Origin: an uncultured SAR86 cluster bacterium
Lineage (GTDB): Bacteria > Pseudomonadota > Gammaproteobacteria > Magnimaribacterales > D2472
Assembly (NCBI GenBank): GCA_902557645.1
Contig: CACEAP010000002.1
Coordinates: 124,001-188,000, forward strand
Direction: 5' to 3'
DNA: 64,000 nucleotides
Shown here piece after piece: positions 31,054 through 41,000 of the stretch (positions within the stretch are counted from its first letter, which is position 1; each line of letters opens with the position of its first letter). Under the pieces are notes generated by a model. It made no database searches. It was not told the DNA's origin and saw nothing but the letters and a program-made list of their open reading frames with translations. The translations under genes and the position numbers were made by a program.

Positions 31054-32586
31054 CTATATCTGCGAGTTATATTTTTTTACATAAGCCTCTATATCTTTAT
31101 TGGGGCTACTTTCTATTTCCTCAAATTCTTTCAATGATCTTTCTCTTTCAGCATTAAGATAATCTAAATCCAATCTATTATTTTGCCTCAATTCTTTTGT
31201 ATTTTGGATACTTTTTGCAAGAGCAACTTCATGAAAGCTCGAATCTTGATCAATCTTTTTTAAAAGTGCGGAACTTTTATGCTCATCATTAATAATATTT
31301 TTAAGTGCATTAGAGTAAATTTCATTATCAGCATCTAAACTTTTTGCTAACAAACTAAGTTCATTAACCAGTTCTGTCAGAGCGTCTCCAGTTTTCATCA
31401 TGGTATTTTTGTAGAAAATCATCGTAGAGTTATTTTGTCCTGAAGCAACCATATCAGTATGATTTTTTTGAAGTTTTTCATTTTCTTCATTGGTTAGTTC
31501 TGGGCTATGACTCACAAAACAATGAATTAGAAATAAGTCTAATAGATGCATTTGATTTTTTGATATACCAACCAAATCATCAGGATTAACATCCACCCCT
31601 CTGATTTCTACATACTCTATACCATGATCGTTTAATGAATTAGCTGGTCTTTGCCCAATCTTTGAAGTTCTTTTAGGTCTTATGGTGTCATAAAGCTCAT
31701 TCTCAATCTGAATAATTCCATCTGATATCTGTTGCCGTTCGCCTTCATCATCATAAAGACCAAGATTAGTGAAATTTTTATAAGGAGTTTTAATGCCTCT
31801 TTTTACAGAATTAATGAATCCATTTAATGTGTTATATCGAATGCCTAATGAGCTTTGTATAGGACTTTGATATCCAATGTTACTCATTCTCAAAGAGGTG
31901 GCATTTTCTAAGAAAACGTCTTCTTTCCCAAGTTCTTTAAGGTGATGATTTCTCCCAGCAACATATGTTTTATCTGCAACTGGTGAAGCTCCTAATTGAT
32001 TTAAGATAAACCAAAAATTCCTTTTAAAATTTCTGATCAATCCTAAATATAAGCTATCTACCATAGCTTGGGAATAATTTTCGCCAAATAAGGCAACATA
32101 ACTTTTATCATCAATTGAAAAATTATAATGAATGCCTGAAACACATTGCATAATAGATCCATATCTAACTTTGAGACCTTTTCTATATATATGTTTAAGC
32201 ATTCCTGAATCATTTGATCCATATTCTGCAATATTTATATCTGCTTCATCTGTTATTTTGCAAGGCATCGAATAAGCCCATAAGCATTCATTTTTATCAA
32301 TATTATGTGCGGTAAAAACATGCAAATCCTCAAGACATGAATATAAAGAATCTACACTACCAAATTTTGGGGTTACCAGCTCTATTAGTGATTCAGCAAA
32401 ATCTGTAGTTATATAGGAATTAGTAAGAGGGGATCCTAAGCCTGATGGATGCGGTAGTTTAGAGAGGGATCCATTTGTTGTAACCCTTAATGTTTCTCGT
32501 TCAACACCTCTATTAAAACCAAGGGTTTTTAAAGAATTATTTTTATTCCATTTGCTTAGCTGGGCAGCAAAACTATCATCAAACAT
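31054..32586 (-). CDS. gshA: Glutamate--cysteine ligase
   Basis: GshA makes gamma-glutamylcysteine, the first step to glutathione. The 510-residue protein is of the enterobacterial type (E. coli 518), with GFNRGVERETLRV, TDFAESLIELVTP and EYVEIRGVDVNP. It starts at ATG 32586, sharing a base with the pckA stop (TAATG). gshB is not in the window. Confidence 0.95.
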   Translation of the reverse strand: MFDDSFAAQLSKWNKNNSLKTLGFNRGVERETLRVTTNGSLSKLPHPSGLGSPLTNSYITTDFAESLIELVTPKFGSVDSLYSCLEDLHVFTAHNIDKNECLWAYSMPCKITDEADINIAEYGSNDSGMLKHIYRKGLKVRYGSIMQCVSGIHYNFSIDDKSYVALFGENYSQAMVDSLYLGLIRNFKRNFWFILNQLGASPVADKTYVAGRNHHLKELGKEDVFLENATSLRMSNIGYQSPIQSSLGIRYNTLNGFINSVKRGIKTPYKNFTNLGLYDDEGERQQISDGIIQIENELYDTIRPKRTSKIGQRPANSLNDHGIEYVEIRGVDVNPDDLVGISKNQMHLLDLFLIHCFVSHSPELTNEENEKLQKNHTDMVASGQNNSTMIFYKNTMMKTGDALTELVNELSLLAKSLDADNEIYSNALKNIINDEHKSSALLKKIDQDSSFHEVALAKSIQNTKELRQNNRLDLDYLNAERERSLKEFEEIESSPNKDIEAYVKKYNSQI

Positions 32587-34130
32587 TAAAAACCTGGGCC
32601 AGCTTTTACTATTCCATCACTTACATCAAAGTTTTTAAAATTTTTATTAAACTCATTAACTACTTTGCTTAAAGTTTTCTTATAAGATTCTTTATCTTCC
32701 CAGGTTTTTATTGGATTAAGAAGGTTACTATCAACACCATCAACTTTAAGAGGCACATCTAGATTGAGCCCAGGAATGCTTTCAGTTTCAGCTCCTTCAA
32801 GCTCTCCATTTTGAATAGCATTTACAATTCTTCTTGTAGTTGGAATATCAAAACGTTTACCAACTCCATGAGATCCACCTGTCCATCCAGTATTAACAAG
32901 ATAAACTTTTGAGCCAAATGCTTCAACTCTTTTCATAAGCAACTCTGCATAAACGCCTGCAGGCCTTGGAAAGAATGGAGCACCGAAGCATGTAGAGAAA
33001 GTAGACTCAATAGTTGATGTAGATCCAACTTCAGTAGATCCAACTTTTGCTGTGTAGCCACTTAGAAAGTGATATGCAGCAGCTTCTTTTGAAAGGATAG
33101 ATACAGGAGGAATAACCCCAGTAAGATCACATGTTAGAAAGATGACTGAATCTGGTTCACCAGCAGCATTTTCTGGGACGGCATCTTGAATAAACTCTCT
33201 TGGATAACAACATCTGCCATTTTGGGTAAGGGAAACATCAGAGTAATCAGGCTTTCCATATTCATCAAGAACGACATTTTCTAATATGCTTCCACTTTTT
33301 ATTGCATTCCAGATCACCGGCTCATTTTCTTCTGAAAGATCGATTGTTTTCGCATAGCAACCACCTTCAAAATTAAAAACAGAACCTTCTCCCCATCCAT
33401 GTTCGTCATCACCTATTAGTGAGCATGACGGGTCTGCTGATAAGGTTGTTTTTCCTGTTCCAGATAAACCAAAAAATAGAGCCACTTTGCCATCAGAGTT
33501 AACATTTGCAGAACAGTGCATAGGTAATACGTCTTTTTCAGGCATTAGAAAATTCTGAATACTAAACATAGATTTTTTCATCTCACCAGCATATTTCATA
33601 CCAGCTAAAATGACCTTCCTTCTAGCAAAGTTGATTATTACGCAACCCTCTGAATTGGTTTCGTCTTCATCTGGCGAGCATTTAAAGCTTGCTGCGCTCA
33701 TAATTTCCCATTCTTTTTTAGCAGCATGATTATATGTATCAGGCATTATAAAAATTAACTTTGAAAATAAACTATGCCAAGCAGTTTCGGTTGTCACTTT
33801 AACAGGCAAATAGTGCTCTGAATGCGCACCAACATGAACTTTGGTTAGGTATCTGTCCTTCTCTGCTAAGTAGCTTTCCACTTTATCCCACAATGCATCA
33901 AATGCATCCGAGCTAAAAGGCTTATTTACATCACCCCAATCTATTAAATCTTGAGTGCCAGGCTCTTTAACAATAAATCTATCATTGGGACTTCTGCCTG
34001 TTCTTTCACCAGTAACTGCAGTAAGAGCTCCGTTATCTGCAAGTACAGCTTCATTATTGTTAATAGCTTTATCTATTAATTCGTTATTTGAAAGCTCTAA
34101 GACTTTAGAAGCTGTTGATTCCGCATTCAT
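32586..34130 (-). CDS. pckA: Phosphoenolpyruvate carboxykinase (ATP)
   Basis: PckA converts oxaloacetate to PEP, the entry to gluconeogenesis. The 514-residue protein has [11 protein letters not shown], the kinase loop [24 protein letters not shown] and [14 protein letters not shown]. It is upstream of gshA, and a candidate promoter precedes it. Together with pgk, class I aldolase and transketolase elsewhere in the window it suits growth on amino or fatty acids. Confidence 0.97.
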   Translation of the reverse strand: MNAESTASKVLELSNNELIDKAINNNEAVLADNGALTAVTGERTGRSPNDRFIVKEPGTQDLIDWGDVNKPFSSDAFDALWDKVESYLAEKDRYLTKVHVGAHSEHYLPVKVTTETAWHSLFSKLIFIMPDTYNHAAKKEWEIMSAASFKCSPDEDETNSEGCVIINFARRKVILAGMKYAGEMKKSMFSIQNFLMPEKDVLPMHCSANVNSDGKVALFFGLSGTGKTTLSADPSCSLIGDDEHGWGEGSVFNFEGGCYAKTIDLSEENEPVIWNAIKSGSILENVVLDEYGKPDYSDVSLTQNGRCCYPREFIQDAVPENAAGEPDSVIFLTCDLTGVIPPVSILSKEAAAYHFLSGYTAKVGSTEVGSTSTIESTFSTCFGAPFFPRPAGVYAELLMKRVEAFGSKVYLVNTGWTGGSHGVGKRFDIPTTRRIVNAIQNGELEGAETESIPGLNLDVPLKVDGVDSNLLNPIKTWEDKESYKKTLSKVVNEFNKNFKNFDVSDGIVKAGPGF

Positions 34131-34169
34131 CTATCTATATACCAATTTTTATAATATTTTGTAGTGAAG

Positions 34170-34196
34170 TTAATATTAATAGGTTTTAAAAGTCAA
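34170..34196 (-). promoter_or_regulatory. Candidate promoter of pckA
   Basis: On the minus strand TTGACT (34191-34196) and TATTAA (34170-34175) are 15 bases apart, about 40 bases before the pckA ATG. Spacing is shorter than ideal. The rest of the 123-base dsbB-pckA gap is AT-rich, with a small hairpin GTAGT-AAA-ACTAC right after the dsbB stop. Confidence 0.4.
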
Positions 34197-34253
34197 TAAT
34201 AGCGCTTTTCTTTGTTAATACAGCTTTAAATAGAATGTATTCCTGTAGTTTTA

Positions 34254-34775
34254 CTACTTAATTAGTTTATTTTTAACCTTATATAAGCTAGATACAAGAT
34301 AAATAATAAAGAAAATTAGTCCCCATTCAGCAAAATTAAATACAAACCTCCAACTTTCTTCAGCACAAGTTGGGCCGCCTTTATATGCATTTGCCAAGCC
34401 TCCAAAGAGACCAAAATATTCAATTTGTGTTTGCAAAGGCATATCGCAACCCATTGGCAGCATTGCTATTTCTTCAGGACTTAAATTTTGTAGATATATT
34501 AATTTTTGCGAAATAATAATGCCGTAAACTGCAGCAGCGGCAATTAATAACTTATTAACTATATCTAGTCTTTTTACAAGTAGATCTATTAATGAAATGA
34601 TTGCAATAACTCCAAAAATATATCTTGTTAATATACATAGAGGGCATGCTCTAAGATTTAGCACATTATCTAGCAAGATGGCTATAAGAATAATAGAAGT
34701 TGCACCAACAAAAGAAGCAATCTCGAAGTAGTTTGAGTATATATTTTTAATCAGTTTAATAATTTTCTTAAACAT
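34254..34775 (-). CDS. dsbB: Disulfide bond formation protein DsbB
   Basis: DsbB reoxidises DsbA and passes electrons to ubiquinone. The 173-residue, four-helix protein has the first periplasmic cysteine pair in ACPLCI. The second pair is in the long loop: GCDMPLQ, and PTCAEESWRF, which resembles the family's CxxxxW segment. It is divergent from polA across 75 bases. The partner dsbA is at 38843-39475. Confidence 0.93.
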   Translation of the reverse strand: MFKKIIKLIKNIYSNYFEIASFVGATSIILIAILLDNVLNLRACPLCILTRYIFGVIAIISLIDLLVKRLDIVNKLLIAAAAVYGIIISQKLIYLQNLSPEEIAMLPMGCDMPLQTQIEYFGLFGGLANAYKGGPTCAEESWRFVFNFAEWGLIFFIIYLVSSLYKVKNKLIK

Positions 34776-34850
34776 ATTTTGTTTATATATCCCTTCTTTT
34801 ATAGCGATTAAAAAAAACCAATGACATAATAGATTTTAACTTAACTATAT

Positions 34851-37538
34851 ATGAAAAACAGAATATTTATTATCGATGGCTCATCCTATTTATATAGGGC
34901 TTATCATGCTATGCCGCCCTTAACAACTTCAAGCGGCAAGCCTACAGGCGCAGTAAAGGGTGTTACAAACATGCTAATGAATTTAAAAAAGGAGAGCGAA
35001 GGTTCTCCAATAGTTGTAGTTTTTGACGCTAAGGGCAAGAATTTTAGGCATGATATTTTTGAAGAATATAAATCAAATCGCCCGCCAATGCCTGAAGATT
35101 TAAGAGAGCAATTAAAGCCAGTAAAAGATATATGTAAGGCAATAGGTTTCCCACTACTTGAAGTAGAAGGTGTCGAGGCTGATGATGTAATTGCAACTTT
35201 AGTAACTGTTGCAAGAGATAAAGATTTTACATGTGTAGTCTCAAGTCTTGATAAAGATCTGATGCAGCTTGTTAGAGATCCTGACACAACTTTAATGAAT
35301 ACCATGACCCATAAGACTTTTAATGAAGAGAAAGTTTTTGAAAAGTTTGGAGTTAAACCAACACAAATAAGAGACATGTTAGCACTGGTAGGAGATTCAT
35401 CTGACAATATACCAGGCGTTCCAAAAGTGGGACAAAAAACTGCTGCCAAATGGCTTAATGAGTTTAATGATATTGAAAATATTAAATTAAATGCTGAATC
35501 TTTTCCTGGAGTAGTCGGCAATAATTTAAGAGAGTTTTTGCCTAATTTAGATAGAAATATTGATCTTGTTTCCTTAAAAACAGATATAAAGCTCGAGATA
35601 GCCTTTGAAGATTTACTTACGCTAAATGCTGATGAAGAGGCTCTTGAGAAGATTTATACAGAGCTAGAATTTAAACCGTTAAAAAATAATCCAGTTAAAA
35701 AAACTCCTGAAGCTTTGGCAGAAGCTAATAGCAAGTATGAAACAATTTATGAAGAGCAACAGTTAAAAGAATGGGCAAAAAAACTAGATGATTGTGAAGC
35801 TTTCACAATAGACACAGAGACCTCATCTCTAGACACAGTCTCAGCTAATTTGCTTGGAATTTCATTATCTGTTGAAGAAGAAAAGGGTTGTTATATTCCA
35901 ATTGGGCATGACTATGAAGATGCACCAAAACAATTATCTATTGACTCAGTTGTAAAAATTATTGGTAGTTCAATAGTTGTAAATCAAGATAAAGCAGTTG
36001 GTCAAAATCTTAAGTTCGATATACCTATTTTAGATAGGCATGGAATAAAACTCACATCATTTCTTGCAGATACCATGTTGATGTCTTATGTATTAAATAG
36101 CACTGCCACAAGGCATAGCATGGATAGAATGGCAGAATACTATTTGCAGCTATCGACAATTAAATATACAGACATAACAGGAACAGCATCTAAGCAAATC
36201 AATTTCTCTAAAGTTGATATTCCAACAGCAACAAATTATGCAGCTGAAGATGCAGACATTACTTTAAGACTCTATAACCATTTAAAAATCCTCCTAAAAG
36301 GGCAAAATAGCCAACTAAATTTATTACAAGAAATAGAATACCCTCTTGTTTTAGCACTTGTTAGGACTGAAACCAATGGTGCAAAAATTGATAAAGCAAA
36401 ACTTGCTGCACATTCTAAAGAACTTGGCGAAAAGATAGACAAGTTAACACAGCAAGCACACAAACTTGGGGGACAAGAATTCAACTTAGATTCTCCCAAA
36501 CAGCTTTTAGAAATTTTATATGAGAAACAAGGACTTCCGGTATTACAAAAGACACCAAAAGGCCAGCCTTCTACTAATGAAGCTACATTACAAAGATTAG
36601 CTGAAGAGTACGATCTGCCAAAAATTATCTTAGAGTATAGGACTTTAGCAAAATTAAAATCCACATACACCGATAGTCTTATAGCAATGGAGAATCCAAT
36701 TACTAATAGGATTCATACGTCTTATCATCAAGCGGTAACCTCAACTGGCAGACTTTCATCAACAGAGCCTAATTTACAGAATATACCTATTAAAACTGCT
36801 GAGGGGAGAAGAATAAGAGAGGCTTTTGTACCTGAAAAGGGCAATGTACTAATCTCTGCAGATTATTCGCAAATTGAGTTAAGAATAATGGCGCACCTAT
36901 CAGGCGACAAAAATTTAACTAATGCCTTTAATAATAATTTAGATGTTCATTCAGCAACCGCAGCAGAAATTTTTGGAGTTGATATCAATAAAGTAGATTC
37001 AGACCAAAGAAGAAGCGCTAAAGCAATTAACTTTGGACTTATGTATGGTATGTCCGCTTTTGGTCTTACACGACAGCTTGATATCACAAGAGCAGAAGCA
37101 CAATCTTATTTAGACACTTACTTTGAACGTTACACAGGTGTTAGAGATTATATGGATAATGTCAGGGCAGAAGCCAAGAAAGATCTATATGTTCAGACCA
37201 TCATGGGCAGAAGACTTTATGTTAATGAGATAAATGCAGCGAACGGCCTTAGAAGACAGGCAGCTGAAAGAGCGGCCATTAATGCCCCACTGCAGGGTTC
37301 AGCAGCAGATATTATTAAAAAAGCTATGTTAGATGTCGATGCCTGGATAGCAGATGAGGCTTCAGATACAACCAAAATGATTATGCAGGTTCATGATGAA
37401 TTGATTCTTGAGGTAAAGAAATCAGAATCTGAAGATGTTCTAAATAAAGTAAAAGAAATTATGGAAGCAGCAGTTGATCTAAATATTCCTTTAATCGTAG
37501 AAGCATCCATCGGTTTAAATTGGAATGAAGCCCACTAA
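34851..37538 (+). CDS. polA: DNA polymerase I
   Basis: PolA fills gaps and removes RNA primers. The 895-residue protein has an N-terminal 5'-3' exonuclease (IIDGSSYLYRAYHAMPPL), a 3'-5' exonuclease domain whose DxE motif FTIDTETSSLD is intact, and a polymerase domain with SADYSQIELRIMAHLSGD, RRSAKAINFGLMYG and QVHDELILEV. It faces convergent engB, as in pseudomonads, with a 24-base gap. Confidence 0.97.
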   Translation: MKNRIFIIDGSSYLYRAYHAMPPLTTSSGKPTGAVKGVTNMLMNLKKESEGSPIVVVFDAKGKNFRHDIFEEYKSNRPPMPEDLREQLKPVKDICKAIGFPLLEVEGVEADDVIATLVTVARDKDFTCVVSSLDKDLMQLVRDPDTTLMNTMTHKTFNEEKVFEKFGVKPTQIRDMLALVGDSSDNIPGVPKVGQKTAAKWLNEFNDIENIKLNAESFPGVVGNNLREFLPNLDRNIDLVSLKTDIKLEIAFEDLLTLNADEEALEKIYTELEFKPLKNNPVKKTPEALAEANSKYETIYEEQQLKEWAKKLDDCEAFTIDTETSSLDTVSANLLGISLSVEEEKGCYIPIGHDYEDAPKQLSIDSVVKIIGSSIVVNQDKAVGQNLKFDIPILDRHGIKLTSFLADTMLMSYVLNSTATRHSMDRMAEYYLQLSTIKYTDITGTASKQINFSKVDIPTATNYAAEDADITLRLYNHLKILLKGQNSQLNLLQEIEYPLVLALVRTETNGAKIDKAKLAAHSKELGEKIDKLTQQAHKLGGQEFNLDSPKQLLEILYEKQGLPVLQKTPKGQPSTNEATLQRLAEEYDLPKIILEYRTLAKLKSTYTDSLIAMENPITNRIHTSYHQAVTSTGRLSSTEPNLQNIPIKTAEGRRIREAFVPEKGNVLISADYSQIELRIMAHLSGDKNLTNAFNNNLDVHSATAAEIFGVDINKVDSDQRRSAKAINFGLMYGMSAFGLTRQLDITRAEAQSYLDTYFERYTGVRDYMDNVRAEAKKDLYVQTIMGRRLYVNEINAANGLRRQAAERAAINAPLQGSAADIIKKAMLDVDAWIADEASDTTKMIMQVHDELILEVKKSESEDVLNKVKEIMEAAVDLNIPLIVEASIGLNWNEAH

Positions 37539-37562
37539 GGCACAATGAACAAAAACTTTTGA

Positions 37563-38138
37563 TTAGTAGGAAAGAAGTAGCTTGCTTAGTTTTATAAAGC
37601 CAACTATATCCTTGGAAGATACTGCATAAGTATCAATACCACCCAAGTCTTTTGATACCTTTGCTACTGCTTGAGCTACTTTATTTTTTGATAATTTATC
37701 ACTTTTAGTCAAAACAGGAATACAGTCTACTTCAGATTTCATGCATAGATTTATTAGATCAATATCAGTATCTTTTAATGGATGACGAATATCCATAAAC
37801 AATAAAACAGCTTTAAAAGATTGCCTCATATTAAAGTACTGACTTAATAGCGGACCCCAATCTTTTTTTCTTGAATGTCCAGATTTTGCATAACCATAGC
37901 CAGGTAGATCAACTAGTTTGAGGTCTTCATTTACTTTAAAGTAATTTACTTCGGTTGTTCTTCCTGGAGTCTTACTTATACGCGCTAATTTTTTATTTTC
38001 TGTTAAAGCATTGAGTGCGCTTGATTTCCCAGCATTAGATCTTCCAGCCAAAAGTATCTCAGTTCCAGTATCCTCAGGCAGGTTTTTATACTGAGTTACT
38101 CCCATCATGAATTCAGTATTTTTAAAAAGGTTTTGCAT
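37563..38138 (-). CDS. engB: Ribosome biogenesis GTP-binding protein EngB/YsxC
   Basis: EngB is an essential GTPase for 50S assembly. The 191-residue protein has P-loop GRSNAGKSSALNAL, KTPGRTTEVNYF (switch I), DLPGYGYA (G3) and TKSDKLSK (G4). It diverges from the cytochrome c4 gene. The polA-engB-c4-dsbA neighbourhood is conserved in pseudomonads. Confidence 0.96.
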   Translation of the reverse strand: MQNLFKNTEFMMGVTQYKNLPEDTGTEILLAGRSNAGKSSALNALTENKKLARISKTPGRTTEVNYFKVNEDLKLVDLPGYGYAKSGHSRKKDWGPLLSQYFNMRQSFKAVLLFMDIRHPLKDTDIDLINLCMKSEVDCIPVLTKSDKLSKNKVAQAVAKVSKDLGGIDTYAVSSKDIVGFIKLSKLLLSY

Positions 38139-38199
38139 TTAATCGTTTATCTAAGTCCCAGCTATGTTTATAATACCCACTCTAAGGAATCTCAAACAA

Positions 38200-38850
38200 A
38201 TGTCTATAAGAATATTATTTGTAACAGTATTTATTTTTAGTATAAATGCTTTTACAGCTGAAAAAGAAATGCCTAGCACCTTCAAAGATGGTGATGCATC
38301 TAAAGGCTCAAACCTTATTGCATCTTGCGCTGCCTGTCATGGAGCAGATGGAAATAGTATAAGCTCAGATTGGCCAAAGCTCGCAGGTCAGAACCAAAGA
38401 TATTTATTGGAGCAACTGCAGTATTTTAAAAGTGGTGAGCGTGTGAATATTCTTATGTCGAGTGTTCTGCCAATTCTTAACTCTTATACAGACCAAGATC
38501 TTTTAGATATAGCAGCATTTTATTCATCGCAAATTCAGACTAATGGCCAAGCTGAAGATGATGCAGAATTACTAGCAGTTGGAGAAGCTTTATACCGAAG
38601 CGGAGATATGAAGAAGGCTATTCCTGCTTGCACTGCATGTCATTCAGTCAATGGTAAAGGGAATGAATTAGCTGGCTTCCCATCTGTTGCGGGCCAACAA
38701 AAAGCTTACTTAGTCTCAACATTAAAAGCATATAGATCTATGGAAAGAGATGCAGGTGATTATGCTTTAGTGATGCAGGCTGTTTCTCAAAACCTAAGCG
38801 ACTATGAAATAGAAGCTTTAGCAAACTATATGCATGGATTATATGAATAA
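38200..38850 (+). CDS. Diheme cytochrome c4-type protein
   Basis: This periplasmic electron carrier has two heme-binding motifs, CAACH and CTACH, each followed by the PKLAGQ or PSVAGQ pattern of the c4 fold. From ATG 38200 it has 216 residues beginning with signal peptide MSIRILFVTVFIFSINAFTA, and an AAGGA sequence stands 11 bases upstream. An in-frame ATG at 38164 would add 12 residues. It could donate electrons to the caa3-type oxidase. Its end overlaps dsbA in ATGAATAA. Confidence 0.92.
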   Translation: MSIRILFVTVFIFSINAFTAEKEMPSTFKDGDASKGSNLIASCAACHGADGNSISSDWPKLAGQNQRYLLEQLQYFKSGERVNILMSSVLPILNSYTDQDLLDIAAFYSSQIQTNGQAEDDAELLAVGEALYRSGDMKKAIPACTACHSVNGKGNELAGFPSVAGQQKAYLVSTLKAYRSMERDAGDYALVMQAVSQNLSDYEIEALANYMHGLYE

Positions 38851-39475
38851 AAATTATAAATACTTACTTCTTTGTGTCTTCGGATACACATTAATAGCCT
38901 TTTCTGCAAATTTACAAGCAGACTACAAGTTAGGCAAAGACTATCGTTTAATCGATGACCCATTGCCTGTAAGACAAGATGGAATGGTTGAGGTTACTTA
39001 TGCATTTTGGTATGGGTGTAATCATTGTTTTTCATTTGATTCTACAATTAACAATTGGAAGAGCTCTCAGCCTGATTATATTAAATTTGCAAAGATGCCA
39101 ATTACTTGGGGACAAATCCATCAATTGCATGCAGCTTTATACTACTCGATTGAAGCTTTGAAGTTAGATGCAGGTTCTCATACAGCAGTTTTTACAACTA
39201 TACATAGAGAAAATAATTTTCTTGCAAGTGAAAATGCCGTTGTTAAATTCTTAGCAAAATTAGGAGCTGATGAAGTGAAGTCTAAACAGTATTTAAACTC
39301 TTTTGCTATAAAGCAAAAAGTAAGTAGAGCTATTCAGGTGTCTCGACAGATTAAAATAACTAGCACACCAATGCTCATCGTTGATGGTAAATATATTATT
39401 GAATCTAAGCCAGACAGACAAGAAACTTTAAAAGTTCTTGATTATGTTGTTGAGTTACAAAAGACCAGTTCTTAA
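38843..39475 (+). CDS. dsbA: DsbA-type thiol:disulfide oxidoreductase
   Basis: DsbA introduces disulfides into periplasmic proteins. It has a signal peptide and a thioredoxin fold with active site CNHC in YGCNHCFSF (the usual form is CPHC), and the cis-Pro segment STPMLIVDGKY. The start is placed at ATG 38843, which overlaps the cytochrome stop in ATGAATAA; ATG 38834 would add three residues. DsbB at 34254-34775 is its probable oxidant. Confidence 0.92.
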   Translation: MNKNYKYLLLCVFGYTLIAFSANLQADYKLGKDYRLIDDPLPVRQDGMVEVTYAFWYGCNHCFSFDSTINNWKSSQPDYIKFAKMPITWGQIHQLHAALYYSIEALKLDAGSHTAVFTTIHRENNFLASENAVVKFLAKLGADEVKSKQYLNSFAIKQKVSRAIQVSRQIKITSTPMLIVDGKYIIESKPDRQETLKVLDYVVELQKTSS

Positions 39476-39489
39476 GAGGTTATTAATTA

Positions 39490-40077
39490 ATGAAACGAAA
39501 TATTTTATTCTTGATCTTGCCATTGTGTTTCTTATTTTTATTTAACGGCAAAAAATATGATGATGCTGTAATTGAAAGGATTCAGGTTCCTGTAAAGATA
39601 TGCCTTGAAGGTCAAGCCTGTGGACAAAGCACAACATCAACGCAAATGTCTTCAGCAAATACCACAGCAGTTAAAAAAGTTGAATTATCAGAAGGCTCTG
39701 AACATGTTGTTAAAATGTTAAATATGGGAGAAGGTGGTGCAATGATTTTTGAGCCAGCCGTCCTAAAAGTTTCAAAGGGTGACACAATTCATTTTAAAGC
39801 AACCGACCCCTCTCACAATGCCGAGACTTTACCAAGCATGATTCCTGATGGCGCGGAAGGTTGGATGGGAGCTTTGAATGAAGATATTTCAGTCACTATA
39901 GATACCGAAGGTGTTTTTGTTTACCAATGTAGTCCTCATGCAATGCTTGCAATGGTCGGAGTTATTCAGGTGGGCGAAGCTGTAAATCTTGATGCTGTTA
40001 AAGAGGCTGCTCAAAATATGAAGTCCACCTTCGTTAGCAATTCTGACAGATTAAATAATTATTTAGCGCAACTATAA
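39490..40077 (+). CDS. Pseudoazurin-like cupredoxin with N-terminal extension
   Basis: The C-terminal two thirds match pseudoazurin, a type 1 copper electron carrier: KMLNMGEGGAMIFEPA, ligand His in DPSHNAET, and Cys, His and Met ligands in YQCSPHAMLAMVG. The 195-residue protein is longer than usual. Between the membrane or signal segment and the copper domain lies DDAVIERIQVPVKICLEGQACG, which recalls the stretch before the heme domain of cytochrome c5-like proteins, plus a Ser/Thr-rich linker. It follows dsbA by 14 bases and is convergent with ubiK, with abutting stops. Confidence 0.87.
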   Translation: MKRNILFLILPLCFLFLFNGKKYDDAVIERIQVPVKICLEGQACGQSTTSTQMSSANTTAVKKVELSEGSEHVVKMLNMGEGGAMIFEPAVLKVSKGDTIHFKATDPSHNAETLPSMIPDGAEGWMGALNEDISVTIDTEGVFVYQCSPHAMLAMVGVIQVGEAVNLDAVKEAAQNMKSTFVSNSDRLNNYLAQL

Positions 40078-40305
40078 TTTTTTTTCTAACTCATCTATTC
40101 TTGCTTCAAGCTTAGTAGCAATATTTTTAAGCGCGTTATATTTAGACTGCGAAACAAAACCTGCAGCATTTAAAGCTTCTTCAACTTTAGGTTCAATATG
40201 CTCTTTTAAAAAAGCAGGGCCCTCAGAAGGAAGCAATGACGAAAGATTTTTTAGGTCTTGTTCAAGGATATTTATAATCGCATTTAACACTTTATCTTCT
40301 TTCAT
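40072..40305 (-). CDS. ubiK: Ubiquinone biosynthesis accessory factor UbiK (YqiC/BMFP family)
   Basis: UbiK assists UbiJ in the soluble ubiquinone-synthesis complex. The 77-residue protein ends in a coiled coil (NALKNIATKLEARIDELEKKL), the trimerisation region of the BMFP/YqiC family. It overlaps yigB by four bases (ATGA) and ends the long minus-strand run. Its stop TAG is the reverse of the last sense codon of the pseudoazurin gene. Confidence 0.87.
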   Translation of the reverse strand: MKEDKVLNAIINILEQDLKNLSSLLPSEGPAFLKEHIEPKVEEALNAAGFVSQSKYNALKNIATKLEARIDELEKKL

Positions 40306-41000
40306 GTGCTCAACTCTTCTATTTTTTGATAATTATACCAATCTGAAAAAGTAGTTGGTTGGTTATAGTTTTGAGCCCACTCGGCAGCATCCTTATTAAA
40401 CCAGACTGCATGCATGCCTGCATTTAACGCTCCAGTTACGTCATTAATCTGATGATCTCCTACATGTATAACTTCTTGAGGGAGCAGCTTAGAGTTGCTT
40501 AGAGCTTTCTTAAAATGACCTTCCTCAGGTTTATTGCTTTTTACATCAGCAGAAGATATAGAAAAGTTAAAATATTTATCAATACCCAATCTCTTTATGT
40601 CAGCATTTCCATTTGTTAATACTCCAAGTTCATATTTTGTAGACAAAGCCTCTAAAGCATCAATTACTCCGTCATAAAACACAACTTCATGTCTTTTATT
40701 TAAGAAGAAATCAAATGCTTGGTTAACAAGATCTTCTAATTCTTTAGAATTAGAAATAATTGGACTCAGTTTAACTCTAAAAATCTCTCGTCGTAATTTT
40801 CCTAGATCCCAATTTAGAGATTGATCATTTTTAGCAAGTTGATTTCGTAATTCAAGGAATGATTGTAAAGTTCCCCATTCTATTTCTCCAACTTTTTCTT
40901 CTAACCACTTTCTTGTGGTCATTTCTGCATTAATGATTACAGGGCCAATATCCCAAAAAGTATCATCTAAATCAAAAGTTATTAATTGAACTTTGCTCAT
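40302..41000 (-). CDS. HAD-family phosphatase, YigB-like
   Basis: This 232-residue haloacid dehalogenase-type hydrolase has FDLDDTFWD (nucleophile Asp), VLTNGNAD (motif II) and VGDHQINDVTGALNAGM (motif IV). In E. coli the YigB orthologue dephosphorylates FMN and other substrates and also follows xerC. It overlaps xerC by four bases. Substrate here is inferred. Confidence 0.88.
   Translation of the reverse strand: MSKVQLITFDLDDTFWDIGPVIINAEMTTRKWLEEKVGEIEWGTLQSFLELRNQLAKNDQSLNWDLGKLRREIFRVKLSPIISNSKELEDLVNQAFDFFLNKRHEVVFYDGVIDALEALSTKYELGVLTNGNADIKRLGIDKYFNFSISSADVKSNKPEEGHFKKALSNSKLLPQEVIHVGDHQINDVTGALNAGMHAVWFNKDAAEWAQNYNQPTTFSDWYNYQKIEELST

Noticed and set aside
34243-34257. Hairpin GTAGT-AAA-ACTAC after the dsbB stop as a terminator
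   Set aside because: Only five base pairs and no following T run.
34904-35521. 205-codon minus-strand frame
   Set aside because: It is antisense to the 5' exonuclease domain of polA and is a Ser-rich product of codon complementarity.
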